From: Haliclona indistincta
Lineage: Eukaryota; Porifera; Demospongiae; Haplosclerida; Chalinidae
Direction: 5' to 3'
NCBI GenBank assembly: GCA_964017065.1
Contig: OZ024786.1
Coordinates: forward strand, 5,433,781-5,497,780
DNA: 64,000 nt
The notes beneath the pieces were generated by a model. The model searched no databases. It had not been told where the DNA came from and was given only the letters and a program-made list of their open reading frames with translations. Shown one piece after another: positions 32,408 through 43,140 of the stretch. Made by a program: the position numbers and the translations under genes. How positions within the stretch are numbered: the first letter of the stretch is position 1; each line of letters opens with the position of its first letter.

Positions 32408-32984
32408 CTAATAGAAATATCATAGACTACAGTCCGCTTTAGACTGCCGCATAAGTCCAAAGCTGATTACGGCTACATAAGACGGCGACCATAGTCTACT
32501 ACTTGTTTAACCGGAGACGGGCAGGACAAAACGTGGATGAATGTATAGGTTGGTAGGAAACAGCGAGCCATTGCCAAGAACAATGGAAGGAAATGCATAT
32601 ATCATCACGTGCACAGATTTCTATACCAAGTGGTCAGAAGCAGATGCCATCAAAGACAAGTCAGTCGACTGTGTGGCAAAGTTCTTGTTTGACGTCATAT
32701 GCAGGCACGGCAGCCCTGATATCATCCAATCTGATCAAGGAAGAGAATTTGTAAATTGAATAAACCAAAACCTGTTCCAACTCACTGACGTGATCTCCGC
32801 CGCATTCCATCCCGGGCTCGATGAGAGGTTCAACCAGACAATAGTCAACACCTTAACTAAGATGGTTGATGGGAAAGAAGAAGAGTTGGACAAATTCATC
32901 AATGCAGCCCTCTTCGCTTACAGGTACAAGATATAGCCAACTCATAAAATATTCAGGCGTGGCTTGACTTTTCACCCTAGATAC

Positions 32985-33060
32985 CATAGATAGTACACAT
33001 AACGGGATTGTTGATTCCAAATCACGTAATACAATTCTGCGCGGCGCATCCGCGTTACAA
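32985..33060 (+). repeat. P element left terminal inverted repeat
   Basis: Outer 26 bp identical to the reversed right end; then a diverged stretch; then the inner block cgcatccgcgttaca shared with the right end. Confidence 0.85.
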
Positions 33061-33616
33061 TATTTGGCCGCATGGTCGCAGCTGACAACGGCGAGGAATG
33101 GCTAGTCAGCTGTAAAAACAAGACTATTTACAAGTGCTTGTAGAAGGTAGGCTGCATTACACAGTGTAAATTTACAGATTGAGAAGTGGTCTAACTAAAG
33201 ATAGTTGTTTTATCTAACCAAACTGTTATTATTATGTACAAATCTCGGGTTTGGTCAAACTGGAATGTGCGTCTCTTCAGTGCAAAATTTTCTGTACCTG
33301 TATACACGCACAAACATTAGCTTTCTACAACTGCATATAAAAAATGACAGAGAAGGAGTTGTTGTATGCCTTTAGCCACTTTTCTTCTTTGTGCTTGAAT
33401 TTTTTGTTAAAAATAAAGTGATCAATGTAGGAGAAATGATTAATTTAGTTGCAGATTTCCTGTACCTATTTTGGAGAAGCAAATAATTGTAGTCAATATA
33501 TTTTTGAACCAAATACTAGTGATAGGTCTATATTATGCCATTAGATGTCTTACGTAGCTCTGAAATAAAGATCAGAGGGTTCACATGAACATTATAATTG
33601 TTGCTATTTTTAGACA

Positions 33617-36600
33617 ATGGGAAGAAAGCATAGGCTTAAAGTTGTAAAGTATCAGAACTCTAAGTCACGTCAACTGGATGTTTCAACATCTACTACAGCT
33701 ACTGTATTACCCATCTCTCTACCCCTTGAGTTGTGCAATGTTGACACACTGCCAGCTCTTCAGGCTCAACTTGAGCATCTTTCTCTGCCGGCACAGTGGT
33801 TTTCTAGTCCAGTATCAGAGAGTATGCACCAGCTATTTAAGATCAATGCTAGTGCTGCTCAAGTTTCACTATCAGTTCAAATCAACAGCCAACTGAACTG
33901 GACAGTCACTGTTGCCGGCAACAACATCTCTGCCGATTTCTTTTCCCGATCTGAGTTTGATGCTGACACAAAGCTTGTAAGCAGTCAGCAAGCATTACAT
34001 CTTCTGTCATACCTTGAAAAATGTCAGCTGTGCATTGGGAACACAGATGAGAAATTTCTCTGCTTGTACAAGAATGACACGACTCCAGGTACATACAATT
34101 TTTCTTTAAAACATTAATTATTATTATTAGTAGGTGCCTTATCTGCTATCCGTCATCCCGAGTGCCAAATTCTCCTACCACCATGGCATTCTTCAACTCG
34201 ATGCACTCTCTGTGTCCGTCAAAGAGCTTCATTGCGCATGAAAGTATGGCGCCAGTCTGTGACTGATGCAGACAAGAGAACTTTACCATCCAGCCACACT
34301 AACTACAAGTGCTTGTCCCAACCTGAGCTAGTTAAGCGTCTAACGAACGAGCACCAATTGCGTCAAAACTTGACCAAGCAGAATCTGCGCCTGAGAGAGA
34401 AAATCGCTACGTCAACTGAGACATTTGGATTGGAGGTTGAAGAAGAGTTACATGATGATCTGACCAACATAATGGAAACAAAAAGAGCACAGTTTTTTGA
34501 GTCCTTCTCTCCAGGCTCTTTTCAGGTACAATACTTAGTAAAATGTGATTTAATAGTAATTATTATTCTCTGTTTACATGCTAATAGTATTCATGTTCTT
34601 TTGAAACAACTACATGTACAAGTCATGTATAAATAATTATACAGGAGGTGTTTTGGAACCAACAATTTGAGGCAGCATCTAGAAACAAGCATGGAATGCG
34701 ATGGCATCCTTTGATGATTCGGTGGTGCCTTTACGTGCAGTACTTGTCCAGTGGTGCATACGAGGCTCTAAGAGAATCTGGCATAATCAAGCTACCAAGC
34801 CAGAGAACTCTTCATGATTATACTGTCCAGATAGAGACAGAAATGTCCTGTTGCTCATTGATGAAATGTACATCAAAGAGGGTTTGGTGTATGACAAGCA
34901 TACGGGAAATTTCATCGGATTTTGCAACCTTGGAAGCATCAATCAGCATCTGACTGCTTATGAGGATGCAATCAACAAATCACACGAAGCACCAGGTATT
35001 GCCAAAACGATCACTGTTTTTATGGTGCGCGGTCTTTTCACCAAGTTGCAGTTTGCTTATGCACAGTTTCCTGGCAACAGTGTAAATGGGGAAATGCTTT
35101 TTACCCCATTCTGGGAAGCAATAAGTCGTCTAGAAAGCTGTGATTTTAAGGTGATTTTCATTTGGGATTTATGTGCTGGTATACATGTTAGATGTTCACT
35201 TACCAATTTTCAGTGGACGAAATAATAACTTTCTATTATTATGTTAGGTGCTTGGAGCTACATTGGATGGAAATGCTGCAAACAGGAGGCTTGTGAAGCT
35301 CCATGATCCATCTTGCGAGGTCGTTCACAAAACACCGAATCCGTACTCAATAGATGACCGCTTCATCTACTTTTTTTCTGACCCTCCACACTTGCTGAAG
35401 ACAACAAGAAACTGCCTCTTGTCCAAAGCAAGGTCACTCTGGGTAAGCTAAAAATTTAATTGCTCTAAGCAGTACTGTAACAAACACAGTGTAATGGAAA
35501 GGACATCGCGTGGAGTCACATCACTAACCTGTACTACCAAGACAGGAACGGAGTTGGGATAACAATTCTGCCGAAGTTGAAGTTGGAGCACGTTGCCCTT
35601 ACATCGTTCTCTAAAATGCGAGTGGATCTCGCAGTACAGGTACATGTATGATTGTTGACAATAATGATATGCAATACTTATGTAATATCAATAGGTGCTG
35701 AGTGAATCTGTGTCAAATGCTTTGTTGTTAAGTGGCAATGAGGAAGTTAAGGAGACAGCAACATTCATACAATTAATGGACAAGTTCTTTGACTGCATGA
35801 ATGTTAAAAACTTCTCACAGGGGTCACATAAGAGAAAACAATTTCAGATGTCATACAAAAGTGGAGCAGACAGCAGACTGACAGTTAGTAACAACAGTTA
35901 TATTTATAATGCTCAATGTTATTTTAGTGACTTCGTGACGAGTTTCTTGGATACCTTGACCAATGGGAAAAATCTGTGAACGCAAGACCAGGCTTCACAG
36001 ATGAGGAAAAGTCTAGGATGCTGTTGAGTCCAGCAACAAGACTTGGCCTGAGGATGACAAGTATGTTATAATTTTTATTTAAAAATACACAACTCACTAT
36101 GAATTGTTTCCAACTGCATAGCACTCTCGTTCATAGAGATGGTGAAGTATCTGTTTACTCTACCAGATGTCAGCGTGTTTCTCAGTCAGAGAATTTCCCA
36201 GGATCCCCTTGAAAACTTCTTTGGATGCCAGTGCCAGCGAGGTGGAACACACGACAATCCAAATGTGCAAGAGTTCCAGAATAATATGCAAGCACTGAGA
36301 GTCATCAATTCCTTCATCAAAACTCCTGTAAAAGGCAACTGTCGAGGATCTGGAGACATGGACATGGAATCATTGGAGAGTATGAGCACCCCACTACCCA
36401 AACGTAAAAGAAAACGAACAACACCACCTGCTAACTCAAGCATACAGCAGCCACTTACCACCAACAGCCAAGTCACTCAAACAACCACTAGTACTAACAG
36501 CCAACCCTCACTCACAGTGGCAACCCTCACTCACAACAGCTCTCACTCACAGCAGCCAACCCTCACTCACAACAGCTCTCACTCACAGCAGCCAACCCTC

Positions 36601-36807
36601 ACTCACACCAGCTCTCACTCACAGCAGCCAACCCTCACTCACAACAGTTCTCACCTCGGCTCTCACTCACAACAGCTCTCACTCACAGCAGCCAACCCTC
36701 ACTCACAACAGCTCTCACTCATAGCAGCCAACCCTCACTCACCACACACAGCAGTACGCCAACCAATAACAGCAAACTACTTCAGGCACACAGTGCATGA
36801 CAAGTAG
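33617..36807 (+). pseudogene. P element (THAP9-like) transposase, eight exons, two lesions
   Basis: P transposases cut DNA with an RNase H fold and use GTP. Exons read by eye: 33617-34088, 34134-34525, 34645-35150, 35248-35442, 35490-35639, 35695-35883, 35928-36060, 36122-36807; all introns GT-AG, 44-119 nt. Family blocks: RWHPLMIRWCLYVQYLSSGA, IKLPSQRTLHDYT, LLIDEMYIKEGL (first catalytic Asp), LVYDKHTGNFIGFCNLG, VLGATLDGNAANRRL (Asp), FFSDPPHLLKTTRNC, SQDPLENFFGCQ (the D-x2-E pair), QRGGTHDNPNVQEF. Lesions: after LHDYT about 35 codons are missing and the frame shifts before RDRNVLLIDEM; exon 7 begins with tga where Trp is expected (WLRDEFLGYLDQW). No THAP finger is seen before MGRKHRLKVVKYQ. 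The C-terminus has a basic PKRKRKR and a repeat tail. Confidence 0.85.
36490..36745 (+). repeat. 36-bp coding minisatellite in the transposase tail
   Basis: A 36-bp unit encoding QQPTLTHNSSHS is repeated about five to six times in frame at the C-terminus of the P transposase, with small rearrangements (LGSHSQQLSLTAANPHS) near the end. The unit keeps the frame, so it lengthens rather than breaks the protein. Confidence 0.85.
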
Positions 36808-37210
36808 TAAATACGTCCCATAAACAGATATCAGAGATCCGAGGATAGAACAGATGAATTAACATTAACACTCTTTAACCAGAACCTGTTTATAACAACA
36901 GCAGATAATGTACAACTTTGTAGAATTCAAGCTCTATACCTTAATCAACTTTGATCATGTTCATTGTTGTAGTCAGCTAACTCATTGGTACAGTACAGCA
37001 GCATGCAGACTAATAGACCAGCTGCTGATGATTCTTTCAAATTTACTTTCTTATTATTCAACTTAAACTATGCAGAGTTGTAATTGTATGTAATGTGTTG
37101 TGTAATAGCAAGAGTGATACTGTTGTTAGTTAGTGACATGAGTGGTGGTGGTGGTTATGGTTTGAACTACTATAGCTGGGTTGGTTGTAGTCTAGAACGA
37201 TATGCACTAT
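36808..37210. other. Spacer between the two convergent P element genes
   Basis: AT-rich. Follows the tag of the transposase and ends at the stop of the minus-strand ORF. Holds likely 3' ends of both genes; no clear aataaa near either. Confidence 0.4.
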
Positions 37211-38043
37211 TTATTTTACGGCCTTTCGTAGCCCTTTAGACTTTTGCAGAGTTTTTGCAGTATTGATTTTGTGCTGCTCAATCCATGCACTGGCGTATGA
37301 GAAGCCCCTTACAGTCACAAACAGTTCTACGATCATTCTAAAAAGGAGCTTGCTGTCTTCGTCTTCCCATTCGTTTGATACCCAAGTCCAGATAGTTTTC
37401 ACTTCATCGCTTTCAAACACTCGCCTAGTCACAACCTCCTTAAAGTTTTCGGTAACAACAGCAGCGTGTCGTTGCAGGTGTGAACGTACTTCAAGTTCCA
37501 TTGCTTGGAACAGGGAGAAGGCGGTGTCGTTTACCCGACACAGCCCGCCCCTGTCCACCAGATCCAGCCACTCCTCCGATGCAAGATTGCCGCTAGACTC
37601 CTGCAGAAGATCTTGCAGACACTTTTGCAGCCTGGTGTTGACAGCACTCGGATGGAGGTTGAGCTTTTTAAAGACTGCTCGTGGAACATACCCAGCTGCA
37701 TAGCGAAGGGCATTCATGTCTCGCAAGGTGAGACTAGGCCTAGTAGATCCCTCCGATGCTGAGTCTTGTGCCGGTGCAGCTGCCGGCAAGGGAAACTTCT
37801 TTTTGACAATTTGAGCCAGCATACCATCTCCAACTATCTGCCAGAACAGTGGATGCGCTTTTACAATGCCCAGATTGAGAAAAAGGCCTGCCACACAGCG
37901 GTGTATTCTTGTGAGCATCGTAGATGATGGTAGCTTGACCATATCGCTTCCCGCCCTCGCTGATCTAGCGGCTGAGCAGTGGAAGTCAAAGGGATGCACT
38001 TTCCAAGTTGTTGAGCTAAAGAATTTGAAAAAACTTCAGCAGC
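37211..38043 (-). CDS. Second P element ORF, unnamed ALRYxAGYVP family
   Basis: An unbroken minus-strand frame of 262-277 codons. It is open from a stop at 38044 and has no ATG at its beginning, but an acceptor-like tttttcaaattctttag sits at 38018-38034, so it is probably a terminal exon. Blocks: WKVHPFDFHCSAARSARAGS, LPSSTMLTRIHRCVAGLFL, HPLFWQIVGDGMLAQIVKK, DMNALRYAAGYVPRAVFKKL, EWLDLVDRGGLCRVNDTAF, LFRMIVELFVTVRGFSYASA, ending KTLQKSKGLRKAVK. It matches proteins I remember from cnidarian and sponge repeats, without a name or known function. A broken copy lies at 29050-29364. Being intact inside a decayed element is notable. Confidence 0.55.
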
Positions 38044-38332
38044 AGTGGAATTAAGCGGGCGTGTTAGCCACGCAGCCAGTTCCTTCCCTAGTTTTACATT
38101 ACAACCTCAGCAGCATTTCTGCTGGGTAGCATAGACTTCTCGCTGATGACCGCTTCAACAACCGACAGTAGAACTATATTAAAGAGCAGTATCTTAGTAA
38201 TTACAGCAGTATCTTAGTATCAATGTACCTTGCTGCTGAGTTTGTGTCTCTGGTACACGAACAGGAGCTGCATTTGAACTCACCGCCATGGCTAGATACT
38301 TAATATGCATTATGCAGGTGCAAACGCGGTGC

Positions 38333-38405
38333 TGTAACGCGGATGTGCCGTAAAAACAGGGATAATTTACGGGAGTCACCAATCCCGTTATGTGTACTAT
38401 CTATG
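38333..38405 (-). repeat. P element right terminal inverted repeat
   Basis: Reverse complement of the left end, with the outer 26 bp (38380-38405) matching and the inner block tgtaacgcggatgtgccg at 38333-38350. Confidence 0.85.
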
Positions 38406-38621
38406 TAGATACCGACATGCTGATGCCATTGAACTATTAATACATACAACACGTCAGTTGTTACACTATACTGGTCAAGAAAATAGCTCAAGTTCTGATC
38501 TGCCTCGGCGTACTATATTAGAACCCAGTCCCTTAGCGTGCCTCATTGCTGCCTCTCCTGCCTGCCATCCTCGACCTTGTGCTTGTTACCCATTAGCCTT
38601 TACTACATAATAGTGCACGTG

Positions 38622-39084
38622 CGTAAGTTTGACATGCATTATAATGTGTACCCCAGTATGCATACAGCTGGCTATTAAAAGAGAAGCCTTGTCGACCATG
38701 TTTATCGGTTTTACCTGTAGGCGTGGTGACCACGTCCTTAATTTTTGCTAGCAAATTTTGTATGTACTTTCGTATTAAACCTGGATACCAATCTGCCGAT
38801 TTCGCCAAATCAGACATCTAGATGTGGAGAAAGCATTTGTGGATAACATTTTTGCGAATATTTCTGATTAGCTGTACATGTACTGTGACAAGTCAGCATC
38901 AAAAAATGCAACTCAGCTCTGCAGCAGTTGTATTGACGTATTTTTCTCAAGAGATGTACTCGGAGTCTCTAATATTAAGGGAGGTAGGACATGCAACTAT
39001 AAGAAGCTAGGTCCTAGGATGGTAACAGCTATCACCTGTAAGTCTGTGCAGTAATTCGCATGCTGTTTCGTTATCTTCCATTTT
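38622..39084 (-). CDS. Candidate minus-strand exon pair, orphan
   Basis: Exon 1 might be 39038-39084 (MEDNETACELLHRLT, then donor gtgata). A second piece from 38819 downwards follows an acceptor (ctccacatctag) and reads MSDLAKSADWYPGLIRKYIQ, LLAKIKDVVTTPTGKTDK, with a donor-like cag/gtaaaa inside. The phases do not join without a stop, so the two may be unrelated. Family not recognised. Confidence 0.25.
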
Positions 39085-40732
39085 AGCATACGTTTGCCAG
39101 TCATATGAGGACATCAAAGTGGCTGTCCTCAACCAAGTTATAAACAACAAATGCACTGCTGCTCGCTGAGGAGTGTCTAAAGCTACTAGCAACTGACTCT
39201 CCACTCTGTCTCTGAACTAATTCTAACTCATGGCATGTCATATCATATCATGTGTTGTGTAACATAATCTGTTTTACTTATTTTTGTCATAACAACTTAC
39301 GATGGAAAGTGCAAGTAAATTAAAAGTAATGTCACATACACGTAACATATGTGTGACATATGATTATGTCAAGCATTGATGGGATATAGAATTATATTCA
39401 GGAATCAGAGAGAGAGAAGAGGAAGGTAGGCAGAGACAAAGAGACGGAAGGTACTAATAATACATGAGTATGTCTAGCCGAGATATGTCTGCTGCACTCA
39501 CGCGCAAACACGCGATACAACTTGAGATCCTTGTGCAGAGCTCGTTCATCACATGATGGAACGTACGGCGACGTTTAAAAGAGGAAATGTTACTCTCGAC
39601 CTTAACATCTTTGAAAGCAACTTCACTGTTAGTAATTTCTAAAAACTTTATTATTATTTTGCGATTCTAAACCATACAATAATACAGAACAGTTTGTTTT
39701 TATAACTATGAGACAAGAATGACCCACTGTGATGCCATTATAGGCTAACCCTTCTAGAAGGTACTTCACACAGAGACAGTAGATTTCCTGATCACTTCCA
39801 CCATATAATATAATATGCTTATTTTATGACCTGTTGTAACTAATAGGTTGATGCTCACCTATAGCGCTATAAAAGATGTGGAAGAACTCAGAATGAGCCC
39901 CCAATTAATACTACAGCCACTCATGGCTTCGAAGAAAGCTAAAGTTACAATTTTTAAGTGAAAGAGCTATCTTTTAAGGATTTATACAAGCAGTGGCAGG
40001 AGGTATGTCGTAGAGACAGACAAGTCTAGACTATTTAATAACGTTTACAAACAGCTAAATCTAAGTCGATTTAACTCATTAAGACCAGACCTATTTTTAA
40101 CAATTCAGACTAGAATATCATGTGATTTTGCCACAATGTGGAGCAGGAAGCATAAGAAAACCCACGTGCGGACTGACAATAGTCTAGTTCTCGAGTACAA
40201 GGTGAGTTGAGGGTGTCAGTAGCATCTCGCATAGTGCAGCTCTAATATAATTTAGTTTGGTAAACACACTTTTAAAATAGAAACAAATAATGTACAGTTC
40301 AGGCAGACTGCCAGACTCAATCACATAAAGTATTCTGAAGTACAAAGTATTCTTATCACCTTGTCTGCCCCTGTAACACATGCCATTCCTCAGGTTTTTA
40401 TAATAGTTTAAAGTATGAAACCACACCTAGATGGCTTGGTGCACTTTCAAATTAACAAGACGAAATTGTTGGCTTTGCTGTAGCTGAAAAAACTGCATCG
40501 AGATAGCAAATGTATGACTATCATCACTTCTAATTATACTATAGCCACAACAATAACTTTTTATGCGTGGTTCTCTCTAGAACTTGTATTTATATAATAG
40601 CATTCCAGATAGTTCATAGCTGATCTTCACCTGTATAGAGAAGAATCACTGTCTTACGTATCATCAAGGAAAGCAGATGATTGCTACTCTCTAGTAGTTA
40701 GTAGTAATGTACAGGAATACATCTATTGCGGA

Positions 40733-40783
40733 TCTACCCTACCCTAGTCTGCCCTACCCTACCCTATCTACCCTAGTCTGCCT
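40733..40783. repeat. Short accct-based repeat
   Basis: About ten copies of (t)accc(t) with two interspersed ctagtctgcc blocks. Confidence 0.7.
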
Positions 40784-41139
40784 TTGATAATTCTTATCAT
40801 TATTGTCATCATCACTCTCATCACTCGTCCAAATATCTATTAATCTACAGATTATCAAAGTGATCTATGAAAGTGATCAGAGTGATCTACAGATTATTGG
40901 GAGCTAAGATTCCATTAAATGAGACAAGAAATTTCAATTCTGGATGAAGAAGAGATCATTTCCGCTGCTGTCTGTTCCAAGTGTTAGTGTCCAAGACGCT
41001 CTAGTTGTTCCAGTTAACCTGGTGGGCAAACAACCAAAAAGCAATAAGAAACTGATGTCCGTATACATGTGTGTTCCATAGTCGGTCTGCAAGAGATTGA
41101 GGAGATAGATATTAAAACAAATGTAAGTTTGAGAAAGAA

Positions 41140-41195
41140 GATGTGTATATGTGTATATGACGATGTGTATATGACGATGTGACGATGTGTATATC
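41140..41195. repeat. Simple repeat, gatgtgtatat units
   Basis: Four imperfect copies of gatgtgtatatgac. Confidence 0.7.
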
Positions 41196-41863
41196 ACTAT
41201 CATGATATCTAACCATGGAGACTATGGAGGCTAATATACAATTGGGAAATGCAACACAGCTCTGACGAACCTTAGTAGAAGAGATAAAAAAGTGCAGAGA
41301 CTTCTGCACATACTCATCAGCTAGGTCCATCTGAGCATTTACCACTCACACAAAGTACCAAGGATGAAATAGCAATGAAAAATAATCCATGGAGTTCCTA
41401 CTGAAAGAATCTTGATTCTAATGTAAAGCATAAAACAACACATGCATACACAGATACAAGAGAAAAAGTAGGAGATCGTTCAGAACGAGATAAATTCGAT
41501 CAGTGTGTCTCAAGGTAAAATTTGTCACAAAATAATGAGACATAAGGAACATCAAAGCAAAGGTGGATGACAGGCTGATCAAGTGTCATGAAGATGATGC
41601 CACATCAGTCACACTGATGGTACACATGGTATCGACTTATCGACTGACGATAAAATACCATGTGGTGCAAGACGGCAACAGCTGCACAAGATGGGTGCAG
41701 TGATACATCTCGTTGACTTTTTCACTGCTTGGGATGAGAAAAAGGTGAGGTGTAATTGAGAATTCGCTAGCTGGAATGATAGATAACAGCAAGCCAGATC
41801 CAAGGTATGAGAACTGGGACAGCTATTATGCATTCAAATTGTCATCATCCTTTTACATTATAG

Positions 41864-41975
41864 ATTTCAATTTCTCAAGGCTATCGGAGGAAATCTTGAA
41901 GCACTGGACTTCGAAGACATTTTTAACAATCCTCGGGGTCCCTTTGGTCCTCCGCCAGCCAAGAAACCTCGCTTG
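41864..41975 (+). CDS. Candidate exon with PPPAKKPRL motif, orphan
   Basis: Bordered by acceptor ttttacattatag and donor gtatgt, the 112-nt block reads FQFLKAIGGNLEALDFEDIF, NNPRGPFGPPPAKKPRL. The end looks like a short nuclear-localisation signal. An acidic piece (NNDDEEDDHRDVDNTDDDS) at 42100-42179 may be the next exon but the phases do not fit. No family recognised. Confidence 0.3.
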
Positions 41976-42180
41976 GTATGTTACTGTTACTTGTAAAATC
42001 AATGTTTTAAACCTTTTTGATTATTGTTGTTATTGCGGCATTCCACGCTCCTTACTCTCTGAAGAGGCTGTGCACCTTCTCATCTACTAGTAACTACAGC
42101 TCACAAAGTTGTAACAATGATGATGAAGAAGATGATCACCGTGATGTTGACAATACAGATGATGACAGTGTTAGTCTCTA

Positions 42181-43140
42181 GATGACTCCACTGTCTCCGA
42201 TAAGTGATGATATTATTAAGATAGGCTGAAATCATAACATGCTAATTTTAAGAATACAGCCACACCCTGTAGCTCAGTTGACCCTTACACCATAACTCTG
42301 CATTGCAATAATAACAGGCTGTGGATTTTCCTTCAGAGTTTGAGCCGTGCAACTACTACATACTATTGCGATGGCTCAAGCAGAGAGGGTGAGATAAGAT
42401 ACGTACAGATCTGGTTTTAACACCTAAAAACCTCAGACCCTTCAAATGTGAAAGTTAAAATTAGCAGACACATTTATAACTTGCTAATCAAATGCTTGAA
42501 CGACTTGTGGCGTTAGCACATTCAGGTTATAAATCCTGAGGAATATCCCAACCTGCATGCAAACTATGCATGAATGAGTGTTATAGTTTACGACAGAAGC
42601 GCCACGCAGGCGAAGAAACGTACAGTAAGCTTTTACGATTATATAATCATAATAATAAAACTCGGTGGTCCGGACTCAATTATGGAGTTTAAGTACTGCG
42701 ATCAGGTTTTGAAACTAGCTCACTCACGCATGCTTTAATGCATGCCGCGTTCCAGCCCCACCCTCGCCTGTTTACCGAATACGTGAGTGGTTGTCACAAG
42801 ATTGATTTTTATATGTAGGAACACTCCACTCACGCATGCACTCACGCATATTCGAATTAATCTTCTGAAATCAACTGTAGACAACTTTGTACGGCCGTTA
42901 AATTATCTGGCAAGCAGCAGAATGGTGATCCGCGGCACACGAACGTACTCGTTGAGTTGTATTTCGAAGACTCTATAGACTCCAATATGCGCTTTCTATG
43001 GCATACGGCGATACTGATCGAAATCAACATGGTGGTGGTAATTTTGGGGAAAAGAAACCCCATGCAATTTATATATCTCGTGCTAGTCTAATAAGCACGT
43101 GTCGCATCAACCGCATGTCGCATACATGTAATGAATGAAT
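42181..43140. other. No supported gene
   Basis: Nothing coding. Two cactcacgcatgc blocks (42720 and 42830-42850) give a weak repeat. Confidence 0.4.

Larger units (their letters stand above)
32985..38405 (+). mobile_element. P-type DNA transposon, ~5.4 kb, with TIRs and TSD
   Basis: The ends match as inverted repeats: catagatagtacacataacg (from 32985) and its reverse complement ending at 38405, identical for 26 bp; similarity resumes inside as cggcrcatccgcgttaca (left 33042-33059, right 38334-38351 reversed). The flanks are direct copies of tagatac(c): 32978-32985 and 38406-38413. One c is shared between repeat and flank, so the duplication is 7 or 8 bp. P elements make 8-bp duplications and start CA, which fits. 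Cargo: an eight-exon P transposase on the plus strand and one other long ORF on the minus strand. It interrupts a gypsy integrase. Confidence 0.85.
32541..38490 (+). pseudogene. Second Ty3/gypsy integrase, split by the P element
   Basis: Before the insert: GNAYIITCTDFYTKWSEADA (first Asp region, TDFYTKW), CRHGSPDIIQSDQGREFVN (second Asp), a tga, then GLDERFNQTIVNTL with the Glu and DKFINAALFAYR, reaching THKIFRRGLTFHPR at 32984. After the insert the same frame continues with YRHADAIELLIHTTRQ (38406 on), corresponding to the FxLxYGRxARLPIEL motif of the integrase linker. The element therefore inserted inside this frame. Related to the copy at 26.5 kb. Confidence 0.65.
39205..41863. other. No supported gene
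   Basis: AT-rich with short frames on both strands. An ATG-led MASKKAKVTIFK at 39930 is stopped at once. Simple repeats: accctaccctagtctgcc units at 40733-40783 and a gtgtatatgacgat run at 41140-41195. Confidence 0.4.

Noticed and set aside
37263..37703. 146-codon plus-strand frame opposite the second P element ORF
   Set aside because: Antisense shadow; the minus-strand frame is longer and matches a copy elsewhere.
38190..38500. Minus-strand frames at the P element right end
   Set aside because: They cross the terminal repeat and target duplication and show no motif.
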